Assembly: GCA_036339975.1 (NCBI GenBank)
Contig: JAYYZV010000036.1
Location: 1 to 35,616 of the forward strand
Direction: 5' to 3'
DNA from: UBA830 sp036339975
GTDB lineage: Bacteria; Pseudomonadota; Alphaproteobacteria; MPNO01; UBA830
DNA length: 35,616 bases
Shown here one piece after another: positions 1 to 8,656 of this stretch. The number at the start of each line of letters is the position of its first letter. The first letter of the stretch is position 1. A program made the position numbers and the translations under genes. The notes under the pieces were generated by a model. It did no database searches and had not been told where the DNA came from. It saw nothing but the letters and a program-made list of their open reading frames with translations.

Positions 1-295
1 AGTGATTTCCGACGCGAAGGCGCTAAGCGACGATCTTGCGATCGAAATTGCCGAATGCGCGCGCCTGATAAAGGGATACAGCGACACCCATTCGCGCGGG
101 ACAAGCAATTTCCATCGCATTGAAGAAGCGCTGATACGGCCCGCCTTGGCCGGTGAGATAGCCATAGATGAGGCCGTTCGCGGTATTGCCGCAGCACGGG
201 AGGCGGCTTTGGCCGATCCGGACGGAAACGCGCTATCGCAATCGCTGGCGGAGGAGGTGCGGCCCGAAGAACTGCAGAAAGAGGCGGCCGAATGA
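1..295 (+). CDS. Indolepyruvate oxidoreductase beta subunit family, C-terminal end (5' truncated by window)
   Basis: The reading frame is open from the window edge and ends at TGA 293-295, so only about the last 97 residues are seen. The stretch ECARLIKGYSDTHSRG followed by NFHRIEEALIRPALAG resembles the C-terminal region of the long alphaproteobacterial indolepyruvate ferredoxin oxidoreductase beta subunits, which oxidatively decarboxylate aryl-pyruvates made from aromatic amino acids to aryl-acetyl-CoA. That role would fit the homogentisate genes nearby. No catalytic domain is visible in this fragment, so the name rests on recognition of the tail alone. The stop overlaps the ATG (292) of the decayed ankyrin gene, which suggests they were once translationally coupled. 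Confidence 0.65.
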   Translation, partial: VISDAKALSDDLAIEIAECARLIKGYSDTHSRGTSNFHRIEEALIRPALAGEIAIDEAVRGIAAAREAALADPDGNALSQSLAEEVRPEELQKEAAE

Positions 296-641
296 GGCTT
301 TGGGTCCTGGCTTTGATTGCTTTCGGTTAGCTCGCGACGCCTGCAAATATACACACGCCGCTGATCCTCACGGCCCATCTGGGCCATGGGGAGGTGGTCA
401 GACCCTGGTCAAGGTGGGCGCGCCGCTGGATCACATCAACAATCTGCCCTGGACGGCACTGATCCAATCCATCGTACTCGGCGATGTCGGGCCAAACTAC
501 ATCGCCTGCCTGAAGGCTCTTGTTGATGCGGGCGCGAATGTGAACATTCCGGACGGCAGCGGTGTGTCTCCGCTATAGCTGACAGAGCGGCATGGCTTCG
601 TGGAAATGGTCCATAATCTGATAGCCGCCGGGGCGACGTAA
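292..641 (+). pseudogene. Decayed ankyrin-repeat protein gene
   Basis: An ATG at 292 starts a signal-peptide-like MRLWVLALIAFG and then meets TAG at 328. Ankyrin-like sequence continues in pieces: LILTAHLGHGEVV in the frame of position 361, then LVKVGAPLDHINNLPWTALI and CLKALVDAGANVNIPDGSG in the frame of position 402, an in-frame TAG at 576, then LTERHGFVEMVHNLIAAGAT up to TAA at 639-641. Known ankyrin units have the form G-TPLxxAxxxGHxEVVxxLLxxGA, which these pieces follow. At least one frameshift and two stops break it, so no functional product is expected. It probably encoded a small secreted or periplasmic ankyrin protein. It lies between the oxidoreductase end and the prfC stop. Confidence 0.75.
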
Positions 642-645
642 CCGC

Positions 646-2250
646 CTACTGCGTCTGTTCCTTCGTTTTCAGGAACCGAACGACCGGCCATTCTTCCCCG
701 GCATTGTCAAGGTGCCAGGCATTGCGGGCCAAGAAGACCGGCATCTGGTCGTGATCGTCGGCAATAGCGCTGGCATTGGCATCAATGAATTTCTTCAACG
801 TGTTCGGATCGTCCGCTTCAATCCAACGTGCCGTGTGCAGAGACGTGTTTTCGAACCGGACCGGCACGTCGTATTCCGACCGGATGCGGTCGGCCATCAC
901 ATCGAACTGAAGGGCGCCGAGAACGCCGACGATCCAGTCGGTGCCGACTCGCGGTTTGAAGACGCGGGCCACGCCTTCCTCGGCCAATTGCTGCAGGGCG
1001 CGGCCCAGATGTTTGGCGCGCATCGGATCCGCTGGCAGAACTGATTGCAGGATTTCCGGCGCAAAACTGGGGATACCTGTGAAACGAAGTTCCTCGCCGT
1101 CGGTAAGCGCATCGCCGATGCGCAGATTGCCATGGTTCGGAATGCCGATAATGTCGCCCGCATAGGCGTCTTCGGCGGTTTCCCGGTCGCGGGCCAGAAA
1201 CAGCATCGGGTTGTGCAGGTTGACCTGCTTGCCGCTCCGGATATGTCGCAGCTTCATACCCCGTTTGAAATGCCCCGAAGAAAGCCGGAAAAATGCGATC
1301 CGGTCTCGGTGTTTCGGATCCATGTTGGCCTGAATTTTAAAGACGAAGCCGCTGACATTGTCTTCTTCAGGGTCGACGGTGCGTTCTTCCGCATTTTGGG
1401 CGCGCGGCGGCGGCGCCATGCTAACTAGGCCTTTCAGCAATTCGCGGACACCGAAATTGTTGATCGCGCTGCCGAAGAACACCGGGCTGAGCGTTCCTTC
1501 GCGGTAGGCATCTAGATCGAACGGGGGACAAAGGCCGGTTGCCATCGGAACTTCTTCGCGCAGTTTTTCGACCGCGTGACCCGGGAGCAGGTCGTCCAGC
1601 TTCGGATCGTCCACGCCTTCACAAACTGTTTCATCGCCGCCATCGTCTTCGATTTTCCCGCTGGCATGGCCTTTTTTCATCAGTACCAGCTTGTCGTCAA
1701 TGATGTCATAACAGCCTAGGAAATCGCGACCCATGCCAATGGGCCAGCTTGCCGGCGTTACGTCCAGGGCAAGCGTCTCTTCGATTTCCTGTAACAGATC
1801 GAAAGGCTCCCGGCTCTCACGGTCCAGCTTGTTGATGAAGGTAATTATGGGCATGTCGCGGAGGCGGCATACTTCGAACAGCTTGCGCGTCTGGGCCTCG
1901 ATTCCGCGCGCGGCGTCGATCACCATTACGGCGGAATCGACCGCCGACAGAGTGCGATAGGTGTCTTCGCTGAAATCCTCGTGGCCGGGCGTGTCCAAAA
2001 GGTTGAAGGTGCATCCGCCGTATTCATAGGTCATCACCGACGAGGCGACCGAGATTCCGCGCTCGGCCTCGACCTTCATCCAGTCCGAATGCGCGCGGCG
2101 CACTTCGCCCCGGGCTTTCACCGCGCCGGCGGTCTGAATCGCGCCGCCGAAAAGCAGCAGCTTTTCAGTCAACGTTGTTTTGCCCGCATCGGGGTGTGAA
2201 ATGATGGCGAAGGTTCGCCGGGCGGCGATTTCGCCGCTATACGCGCTCAT
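646..2250 (-). CDS. prfC: Peptide chain release factor 3
   Basis: This is a 534-residue translational GTPase of normal RF3 length. The GTP-binding motifs are all present near the N-terminus: the P-loop SHPDAGKTTLTEK (about residues 18-30), the switch II motif DTPGHEDFSEDT and the guanine-specificity motif NKLDRES. RF3 removes RF1 or RF2 from the ribosome after peptide release and recycles them in the cytoplasm. The ATG at 2248-2250 gives the expected short N-terminal lead before the G domain. The gene diverges from hmgA, and the 150 bp between them must hold both promoters, although I could not assign clear boxes. Its stop lies 4 bp from the end of the ankyrin remnant. Confidence 0.97.
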   Translation of the reverse strand: MSAYSGEIAARRTFAIISHPDAGKTTLTEKLLLFGGAIQTAGAVKARGEVRRAHSDWMKVEAERGISVASSVMTYEYGGCTFNLLDTPGHEDFSEDTYRTLSAVDSAVMVIDAARGIEAQTRKLFEVCRLRDMPIITFINKLDRESREPFDLLQEIEETLALDVTPASWPIGMGRDFLGCYDIIDDKLVLMKKGHASGKIEDDGGDETVCEGVDDPKLDDLLPGHAVEKLREEVPMATGLCPPFDLDAYREGTLSPVFFGSAINNFGVRELLKGLVSMAPPPRAQNAEERTVDPEEDNVSGFVFKIQANMDPKHRDRIAFFRLSSGHFKRGMKLRHIRSGKQVNLHNPMLFLARDRETAEDAYAGDIIGIPNHGNLRIGDALTDGEELRFTGIPSFAPEILQSVLPADPMRAKHLGRALQQLAEEGVARVFKPRVGTDWIVGVLGALQFDVMADRIRSEYDVPVRFENTSLHTARWIEADDPNTLKKFIDANASAIADDHDQMPVFLARNAWHLDNAGEEWPVVRFLKTKEQTQ

Positions 2251-2400
2251 GCGTGATTCCAGAGGTACGGTTTGCGCCGACAGGTGTGTGGGCGGGAATA
2301 TATGCTCCCCAACCCAGAATTCCAGCCCCTTGTGCCGGTCGCTTTGTGATAACGCGCGCGCTACGATGCTGGGACGGGATAACCATCGAAGGAAGCGGCG

Positions 2401-3711
2401 ATGGACACGCTGACCGCCACGAAACTCGATTACCAGTCCGGCTTTGGTAACGAGTTTGCAATAGAAGCACTGCCCGGTGCATTACCCGAAGGGCGGAATT
2501 CCCCCCAACGCGCGCCTTATGGTCTGTATGCCGAACTGATCAGCGGCACCGCGTTCACCCAGCCGCGCGCCGAAAACTTGCGGACCTGGGTGTATCGCCT
2601 GCAGCCGTCGGCCAAGCAGGGGGCGTTCCGGCGGATAGACAACGGTCTGCTGCGTACCCCGCCTTTTGACGAGGGTGTGATATCGCCACAGCAGATGCGC
2701 TGGGATCCGACGCCTATTCCCAAAGACGACACCGATCTGATCGATGGGCTGCGCACATTGGGCGGGAACGGGGATGCGAGCGGGCAAGCCGGGATTGGTA
2801 TTCATTTTTATGTGGCCAACGCGTCAATGTCCGACCGCTATTTTTACAACGCGGATGGCGAGATGCTCTTTGTGCCCCAGCAGGGCCGGTTGAGGCTGGC
2901 GACGGAAATGGGGGTTGTCGAAGCGGCGCCAAATGAAATAGCGGTCGTGCCGCGGGGCGTGAAGTTCAGTGCAGATCTGCCCGACGGCCCGTCTCGGGGC
3001 TATATCTGCGAAAATTTCGGGGCCGCGCTGCGCTTGCCTGATCTGGGGCCCATCGGATCAAACGGGCTCGCCAACCCGCGCGATTTCCTTACACCGGTTG
3101 CCTCGTTTGAGGACAGGGAAGGCGATTTCGAATTGATTGCGAAATTCGGCGGCAATCTGTGGGCGGCACCCATCGGCCACTCGCCGCTCGATGTGGTCGC
3201 CTGGCACGGCAATCATGCGCCCTATAAATACGATCTCGCCAATTTCATGGCGATCGGGACGATCAGCTTCGATCACCCAGATCCCTCGATCTTCACGGTG
3301 CTGACGTCGCCGTCCGGGCCCGCCGGCCTCGCCAATGTCGATTTCGTCATCTTCCCGCCGCGATGGCTGGTGGGTGAAGATACGTTCCGCCCGCCCTGGT
3401 ATCACCGCAATATCATGAGCGAGTTCATGGGCCTGCTTCACGGCCAGTACGACGCCAAGGAAGAGGGCTTCCTGCCCGGCGGGGCTAGCCTGCACAATAT
3501 GATGTCGGCCCACGGACCGGACGCGGATGCGTTTGAAAAAGCGTCCGCCGCCGATCTCAAACCGGCCAAGCTGGATGACACTATGGCGTTCATGTTCGAA
3601 ACCCGCTACCCGATCCGCCTGACCGATTGGGCCGCAAACAGCCCGCAGATACAGGCCGGGTATCAGGATTGCTGGGCCGACCTGAAGAAAAATTTTAATA
3701 GGAAGAAATAA
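2401..3711 (+). CDS. hmgA: Homogentisate 1,2-dioxygenase
   Basis: The 436-residue product is full length for the family. It opens the ring of homogentisate with O2, giving maleylacetoacetate, in tyrosine and phenylalanine breakdown in the cytoplasm. The three Fe(II) ligands are visible: H335 in PWYHRN, E341 in MSEFMG and H371 in SAHGPD, at the same residue numbers I know from the human enzyme. Other family blocks are YQSGFGNEF at the N-terminus and NHAPYKYDLANFM. The ATG at 2401 follows a GGAAGCGG purine-rich site. fahA starts 5 bp after the stop, so the two are co-transcribed and almost certainly translationally coupled. No maleylacetoacetate isomerase gene is seen in the window. Confidence 0.97.
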   Translation: MDTLTATKLDYQSGFGNEFAIEALPGALPEGRNSPQRAPYGLYAELISGTAFTQPRAENLRTWVYRLQPSAKQGAFRRIDNGLLRTPPFDEGVISPQQMRWDPTPIPKDDTDLIDGLRTLGGNGDASGQAGIGIHFYVANASMSDRYFYNADGEMLFVPQQGRLRLATEMGVVEAAPNEIAVVPRGVKFSADLPDGPSRGYICENFGAALRLPDLGPIGSNGLANPRDFLTPVASFEDREGDFELIAKFGGNLWAAPIGHSPLDVVAWHGNHAPYKYDLANFMAIGTISFDHPDPSIFTVLTSPSGPAGLANVDFVIFPPRWLVGEDTFRPPWYHRNIMSEFMGLLHGQYDAKEEGFLPGGASLHNMMSAHGPDADAFEKASAADLKPAKLDDTMAFMFETRYPIRLTDWAANSPQIQAGYQDCWADLKKNFNRKK

Positions 3712-3716
3712 AGTAG

Positions 3717-5039
3717 ATGTCTCAACTCAACGAAACACACGATCCAAAACTCCAAAGCTGGGTCGATAGCGCCAACGATCCCGAAGCCGATTTTCCACTC
3801 CAGAACCTGCCCTTCGGTGTCTTTGCCGATCCCAAGTCCGGCAAGGGCCGGGTCGGTGTTGCAATCGGCGATATGATTCTGGATGTCGTGGAGGCCCGTG
3901 AAAAAGGTGTGATCAGCGGCGTGGCGGACGATGCGGCCGGCGCCTGCGCGAACGATACGCTGAATGAACTGATGGCCATGGGTGGCCGCCACTGGTCGGC
4001 GTTGCGCGCTGCGCTGTCACAGGCGCTGCGGGCCGATACCGAAGAAGGCGAAGCGGCGCATCTGGTGGCCGACGATATTCTGGTCGCGCAAGCGGATGTC
4101 ACCATGCGGCTGCCAGCCCGGATCGGGGATTACACTGATTTCTATTCATCCATTTTCCATGCCACCAATGTCGGCATGATGCTGCGGCCCGATAATCCGC
4201 TGATGCCGAACTACAAGCACATACCCATCGCCTATCACGGCCGGGCGTCTTCCATCGTGCCCAGCGGCGAGCCTTGCAAACGCCCGGTTGGCCAGACCAA
4301 GGGGCCGGATGCCGATGCTCCGTCATTCGGCCCTTCCATGGCGTTCGACTACGAAACCGAAATCGGTTTTTTCGTCGGTCCCGGCAACCCGCTGGGCCAG
4401 CCGGTTTCCATCGACGAGGCGGAAGACCACATATTCGGCCTCTGCATCCTGAACGACTGGTCGGCGCGCGATATTCAGGCCTGGGAATACCAGCCGTTGG
4501 GCCCGTTCCTTGCGAAAAGCTTTGCGTCTCATATTTCACCCTGGGTGGTGACGCTGGAAGCACTGGCTCCATTCCGCTGCGGCGCGTATGACCGTCCTGA
4601 CGGCGATCCGTCGCCGCTGCCGTATCTGTCGTCGCCGGCGAACGAGGAAAGCGGCGGGTTCGACGTTCAGATCGAAGTGTCCCTTGCGTCTCAGCAGATG
4701 CGCAATGACGGTACCGCGCCCGAAGTGCTAGCGGTCACCAACATGCAGCACCTGTACTGGACGATCTTCCAGATGCTGACCCATCACACGTCCAACGGCT
4801 GTAACCTGCGCCCTGGCGACATGCTGGGCACGGGCACGATCTCCGGTCCGGACGAGGACTCGCTGGGATCGATCCTGGAAATCACCAAGCGGGGCGGCGA
4901 GCCGCTGGAACTGCCGACTGGTGAAGAGCGAAAATTTCTTGCCGATGGCGACGAACTGATCATGCGCGCCTGGTGCGAAGCCGACGGCGCACGGCGTATC
5001 GGCTTCGGTGACTGCCGCGCGGTGGTGGAAGGAGCCTAG
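3717..5039 (+). CDS. fahA: Fumarylacetoacetase
   Basis: The 440-residue product matches the family length. It hydrolyses fumarylacetoacetate to fumarate and acetoacetate, the last step of the homogentisate pathway. The catalytic region is intact: DYTDFYSSIFHATNVG contains the metal-binding Asp (D138/D141) and the catalytic His (H148), DYETEIGFFVG holds the two acidic metal ligands, and LNDWSARDIQAWEYQPLGPFLAKSF holds the Asp and Lys that complete the site. The ATG at 3717 is 5 bp after the hmgA stop. The gene is followed by a composite palindromic repeat that may also end transcription. Confidence 0.97.
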   Translation: MSQLNETHDPKLQSWVDSANDPEADFPLQNLPFGVFADPKSGKGRVGVAIGDMILDVVEAREKGVISGVADDAAGACANDTLNELMAMGGRHWSALRAALSQALRADTEEGEAAHLVADDILVAQADVTMRLPARIGDYTDFYSSIFHATNVGMMLRPDNPLMPNYKHIPIAYHGRASSIVPSGEPCKRPVGQTKGPDADAPSFGPSMAFDYETEIGFFVGPGNPLGQPVSIDEAEDHIFGLCILNDWSARDIQAWEYQPLGPFLAKSFASHISPWVVTLEALAPFRCGAYDRPDGDPSPLPYLSSPANEESGGFDVQIEVSLASQQMRNDGTAPEVLAVTNMQHLYWTIFQMLTHHTSNGCNLRPGDMLGTGTISGPDEDSLGSILEITKRGGEPLELPTGEERKFLADGDELIMRAWCEADGARRIGFGDCRAVVEGA

Positions 5040-5058
5040 GGCTCTCTCCTATCCCTTC

Positions 5059-5138
5059 ACTGTCGCCCTCGGGCTTGACCCTAGGGTCAACGACAAACGT
5101 CTTCCATTGATCCCCGGATCCAGTCCGGGGACGACAGT
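5059..5138. repeat. Composite palindromic intergenic element (REP-like)
   Basis: Outer arms ACTGTCG (5059-5065) and CGACAGT (5132-5138) are perfect inverted repeats. Between them lie two more hairpins: the 16-bp perfect palindrome at 5075-5090 (centre CCTAGG), and CCCCGGA/TCCGGGG (5112-5118 and 5124-5130) with a 5-nt loop. A run of eight T follows the CGACAG of the right arm. This form, with a 'tccccggatccagtccgggga' style core, is typical of the dispersed repeats of alphaproteobacterial genomes. The second hairpin plus T-run could act as the hmgA-fahA terminator. Confidence 0.75.
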
Positions 5139-5200
5139 TTTTTTGATGGCGAACGTTGAAATCCCCGCCTTTGCCGAATGACGCGATCTGTGGATTCGCG

Positions 5201-5668
5201 TCAGTTTTCCAGCCTGACAAGCTGGTCCATATCGGCGCAGTCTTCGTCGGTTTTCAGCCCGGCGGAATGGATGCCGTGGGCGGCCATGTCTTCGTCGACA
5301 TCCTGACGGTCGCCGGTCACGCCCACCGCCCCGATAACTTCGCCACCGGCATTTCGAATTAGGCGTCCGCCGCCCTCGGCAAAAACCTGCTTGTCGGAGG
5401 CGTCGTCGATGAACTTCATGAACATCGGCCGTTCATTGGCGCGCACCTGGACCAGGCTGGACGACCGGCCAAGCGCCAGCGCCGCATAGGTTTTACCCAG
5501 CGCCATTTCCAGGCGCAGTGCCGACGCATGGTCTTCCTTACCGAATGCTTTCACCACATTGCCCGGCTCGACGACGACTGCGCTCATCGGGCGCAGATCC
5601 AGCTCCCGGCTTTTTTCGAATATCGCGTTGATGATGGTTTGCGCCTGTTCCAGCGAAATGATGTTCAT
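5201..5668 (-). CDS. GlcG/HbpS (DUF336) family protein
   Basis: The 155-residue product is a single-domain member of the GlcG/HbpS family. The hallmarks are a start with LEQAQTIINAIFEKSREL, VVVEPGNVVKAF, the ALRLEMALGKTYAALALG helix and the glycine-rich FAEGGGRLIRNAGGEVIGAVGVTGD. Members are found beside oxidoreductases and short-chain acid catabolic genes; some bind haem or act as accessory proteins, but no single function can be assigned here. It lacks a signal peptide, so a cytoplasmic site is likely. The gene diverges from the CoxL-type gene across 62 bp, so the two may share regulation. An AGGGA ribosome site precedes ATG 5668. Confidence 0.85.
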   Translation of the reverse strand: MNIISLEQAQTIINAIFEKSRELDLRPMSAVVVEPGNVVKAFGKEDHASALRLEMALGKTYAALALGRSSSLVQVRANERPMFMKFIDDASDKQVFAEGGGRLIRNAGGEVIGAVGVTGDRQDVDEDMAAHGIHSAGLKTDEDCADMDQLVRLEN

Positions 5669-5730
5669 GATGGATCCCTATCTTTAAATTTCCGCTTCGG
5701 TATGGGCAGATAATAGCGGCGTGGTAAAGT

Positions 5731-8064
5731 ATGGAAAAACAGGGGCGAAACGTGATTGGCGAACGCATAAAACGGATTGAAGACCCGACGCTGCTGCGGG
5801 GTGGTGCCGTGTTCGTCGACGACATTCATCTGTCCGGGATGCTGCATACCGCATTTGTCCGCAGCCCCCATCCCCATGCCCTAATCCGGTCGATCAATAC
5901 GGAGGCCGCCCTGGCGATGCCGGGGGTGCGTGCTGTCTATTCTCTGGCGGATTTTTCCGACCATATCGAAATGGAACGCTTGCCGTTGCAGTTCCCCATG
6001 AAGGTGCTGCCGCCTGATGTCACGCCGTGGCTGTTGGCGGGGGAGGAAGTCTGCCACGTGGGTGAGGTCGTTGCTATGGTAATCGCCGAGTCCCGCTATG
6101 CGGCGGAAGATGCCTTGCCCGCGGTGGGGGTGGACTACGATCCTTTACCGTCAGTGGCGGGATGTGCGGCCGCCGCTGCCGATGGTGCGGCCAACGTGCA
6201 TCAGTCGCGCGGCAATGTTCTGCACAGTTTTCAGCAGTCCTATGGCGATACCGCCGCTGCCTTTGACAGAGCTGCCCATGTGTTCAGCGAACGCTTCGTT
6301 CAGCATCGCGGAGCTGCACACCCGATCGAGGGCCGCGGATCGGTCGCTCGATACGATGCGCTGGATGATTCCCTGACGCTCTGGTCGTCAACGCAGATGT
6401 CGCATGAGTTGCGCTCCGCTATCGTTCAGGTGATGGGTATCGATGAAGGCCGTATCCGTGTGGTTGCCCCCGATGTTGGCGGTGGGTTCGGATCCAAATA
6501 CATCGCTTATTCAGAAGATGTGGCCGTGGCACTCGCGGCCAAACTGCTGGATAGGCCGGTAAAGTGGATTGAGGATCGGCGAGAACATTTCACGTCCGCC
6601 ATTCAGGAACGCGAACAGGACTGGACCATGGAAATCGCAACCGATGCGGACGGTCATGTCCTCGGTATCCGCGGCTCCATGATGAGCGATCAGGGGGCTT
6701 ATACGCCCCAAGGCATCAACATGGCTTATAACGCGTCTACCGGTGTGCCGGGGCCGTATATCGTGCCCCACTATGATATCGATGTGCAGGTGGTGGAAAC
6801 CAACACCGTGGCGGCGGCGCCGGTGCGCGGCGCGGGATACCCTGAAGGTAACTACACTATGGAACGCCTCCTGGACCGGGCGGCGCAGGGAATCGGGATT
6901 GACCGCGCGGAAATTCGCCGCCGCAATCTGATTCCTGCCGAAGAAATGCCCTATCAGTCACCTCTGAAAACCCGTGCCGGATCGCCCGTACAGGCCGACA
7001 GCGGCGATTTTCCCAAATGCCAGCAGATTGCCCTGGGTAAAATCGGTTATGACGATTTTCCCGCGCGCCAGGCGGCGGCGCGGGCGGAAGGGCGCTATCT
7101 CGGCATTGGGCTCGCCAACAGCCTGAAGGGAACCGGGCGGGGGCCGTTCGAATCCGGCTCGGTCCGTGTCGAACGGTCAGGGAAAGTTAGGGTCTTTACC
7201 GGCGCGTTGGCGATGGGGCAGGGGCTTAAGACCATGCTGGCCCAGGTAACATCGGCTCAGCTCGGCGTGCCCGCTGAACTCATAGATGTGACATCCGGAG
7301 ATACCGGCACCATCGCGCTTGGCCACGGCGGCTTCGCCAGCCGTCAGACCGTAACTGCCGGTTCTTCGGTTCATGGCGCCGCAAAAGAGGTGCGTTCCAA
7401 GATTATAAATATGGCCGCCCATCTTATGGAAGCGGCGGAGGAGGATATAGAGCTGGCGGACGGCCTCGCGACCGTGCGGGGCTCTGATTTGTCGGTGTCT
7501 ATCCGTGAAGTAGCGGAGGCCTGCGGCGGCGCGCCTGGCTATTCGATGCCCAAGGGTATCGATCCGGGCCTAGAAGCGGCCACGAATTTTGTGCCGGATG
7601 CGCTGACATACAGCAACGGCGTGCACGCGGTGGAGGTGGAAGTCGATCCGGGGACCGGCGAAGTCACCTTCTTGAATTACGTGGTGGTCAGCGATTGCGG
7701 TACCTTGATCAATCCGATGATGGTGGATGGGCAGATCGTGGGCGGCGTGGTGCATGGCATTGGCAACGCCCTATTCGAATGGATGGGCTATGACGAAACC
7801 GGCCAACCGCTGACCACGAATTTCGGCGAGTACACCATGCCGACCGCTACGGAACTGATTAACTTGGACTTGCACTTCGAGCAGTCGCCAACGCCGTTGA
7901 ATCCGCTGGGTGTTAAAGGTGTTGGTGAAACCGGTACCATCCCGGCCGCTGCGGCCATCGTGTCGGCTGTTGAACACGCGCTGGAACCGTTCGGCGCGCG
8001 GCTGAACGACTACCCGGTCAGGCCGGCCACAATCGTGGAGCAGGTGCGGGCGAATTCAACCTAA
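5731..8064 (+). CDS. Xanthine dehydrogenase/CO dehydrogenase family molybdopterin-binding large subunit (CoxL-like)
   Basis: The 777-residue product is a complete large subunit of the molybdenum hydroxylase family. Visible blocks are the N-terminal IGERIKRIEDPTLLRGGAVFVDD typical of CoxL types, the Mo-cofactor loop DVGGGFGSKY, the APVRGAGYPEGNY region, and GVKGVGETGTIPAAAA near the C-terminus, which carries the conserved active-site Glu. The active-site loop preceding RGAGYPE reads AAAPVRGAG and not the AYxCSFR of true CO dehydrogenases, so CO is unlikely; an aldehyde or N-heterocycle hydroxylase is more plausible. No small [2Fe-2S] or medium FAD subunit lies nearby, so its partners must be elsewhere or absent. 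It lacks an obvious ribosome site at ATG 5731. Confidence 0.9.
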   Translation: MEKQGRNVIGERIKRIEDPTLLRGGAVFVDDIHLSGMLHTAFVRSPHPHALIRSINTEAALAMPGVRAVYSLADFSDHIEMERLPLQFPMKVLPPDVTPWLLAGEEVCHVGEVVAMVIAESRYAAEDALPAVGVDYDPLPSVAGCAAAAADGAANVHQSRGNVLHSFQQSYGDTAAAFDRAAHVFSERFVQHRGAAHPIEGRGSVARYDALDDSLTLWSSTQMSHELRSAIVQVMGIDEGRIRVVAPDVGGGFGSKYIAYSEDVAVALAAKLLDRPVKWIEDRREHFTSAIQEREQDWTMEIATDADGHVLGIRGSMMSDQGAYTPQGINMAYNASTGVPGPYIVPHYDIDVQVVETNTVAAAPVRGAGYPEGNYTMERLLDRAAQGIGIDRAEIRRRNLIPAEEMPYQSPLKTRAGSPVQADSGDFPKCQQIALGKIGYDDFPARQAAARAEGRYLGIGLANSLKGTGRGPFESGSVRVERSGKVRVFTGALAMGQGLKTMLAQVTSAQLGVPAELIDVTSGDTGTIALGHGGFASRQTVTAGSSVHGAAKEVRSKIINMAAHLMEAAEEDIELADGLATVRGSDLSVSIREVAEACGGAPGYSMPKGIDPGLEAATNFVPDALTYSNGVHAVEVEVDPGTGEVTFLNYVVVSDCGTLINPMMVDGQIVGGVVHGIGNALFEWMGYDETGQPLTTNFGEYTMPTATELINLDLHFEQSPTPLNPLGVKGVGETGTIPAAAAIVSAVEHALEPFGARLNDYPVRPATIVEQVRANST

Positions 8065-8068
8065 ATTG

Positions 8069-8605
8069 TTAATCCCGCTTTTGCGGGATTGGCGTGGGAG
8101 AAAGAAAAAATGGTTGGCCCTTCGCGTAGTTGCGCATGATATCAAGGATGACATCCAACTCCCGCCGGTTGCGGTAATTTCGGTTGGGCAACGGGTGGCT
8201 GATGACGTCATTGGCATCGACTACGTCGATGATCGGTAGCGCGATGCCATACTTAGGAACTGGATTTCGGAAATCGCGGAATGGCGACCCCAAAGGCGGG
8301 GATAATGTTCGCCTTCGCGCCCGGCCGCAGCGGATAACCGATTTTTTCCGCTCCTGCGAAACAGCCCAATAGCCGGGGCTTGTCATGGGTGATCAACGCG
8401 ACGTTAAAGCCAAGCCCTTTGAAATTCTGGTATTGGTCCTGGTGATCGACCGTTTTCAGATCAGGGGGATCTTCGCACCGACGGGCGGCCCCGCCTTAGT
8501 AGTGTCGTATTGGGCCGACGCTGACGCGGCTGTCGCTGGCAGCGTGGGGGCGCAGACCAGCAGAAAAAAGAGGTTCTTGAACCAGTATTCAAGGGGTGAA
8601 AACTA
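8069..8605 (-). pseudogene. Decayed redoxin/peroxiredoxin-like gene with lost start and frameshifts
   Basis: Read on the minus strand from about 8605, a signal-peptide-like YWFKNLFFLLVCAPTLPATAA leads into AGPPVGAKIP, then after a frameshift LKTVDHQDQYQNFKGLG, VALITHDKPRLLGCFAGAEK and IGYPLRPGAKANIIPAFGV, and after another frameshift KYGIALPIIDVVDANDVISH followed by NYRNRRELDVILDIMRNYA. These follow the order of thioredoxin-fold 'redoxin' proteins (VGxxxPxLKTxDQxGxxxxF, IGYPLLSDPxxxIIRAFG, YGIAxPxxFVVDxxGVIxxxF). The segment that would hold the redox cysteine is missing, no ATG is in place and several frame changes occur. The open stretch 8069-8386 is therefore only the tail of a dead gene. 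Confidence 0.75.
8071..8090. terminator. 20-bp perfect palindrome just after the CoxL-like gene
   Basis: AATCCCGC-TTTT-GCGGGATT begins 7 bp after the CoxL-like stop. The 8-bp stem with a 4-nt loop fits a transcription terminator, although no strong T-run follows. It also overlaps the last codons of the minus-strand redoxin remnant, so it could be a small repeat inserted into that decaying gene. Confidence 0.5.
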
Positions 8606-8656
8606 GCGTTCCCGCGGTGATGTTTCGATGCAACAAAACGTGACTTGCCAATTCCT

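Noticed and set aside
168..578. Open frame of 136 codons over the oxidoreductase end
   Set aside because: Its first 40 codons lie in another frame of the oxidoreductase gene, and its last part is the ankyrin remnant; it is a chance join of the two.
712..1428. Plus-strand open frames opposite prfC
   Set aside because: They are antisense shadows of a highly conserved gene and carry no known domain.
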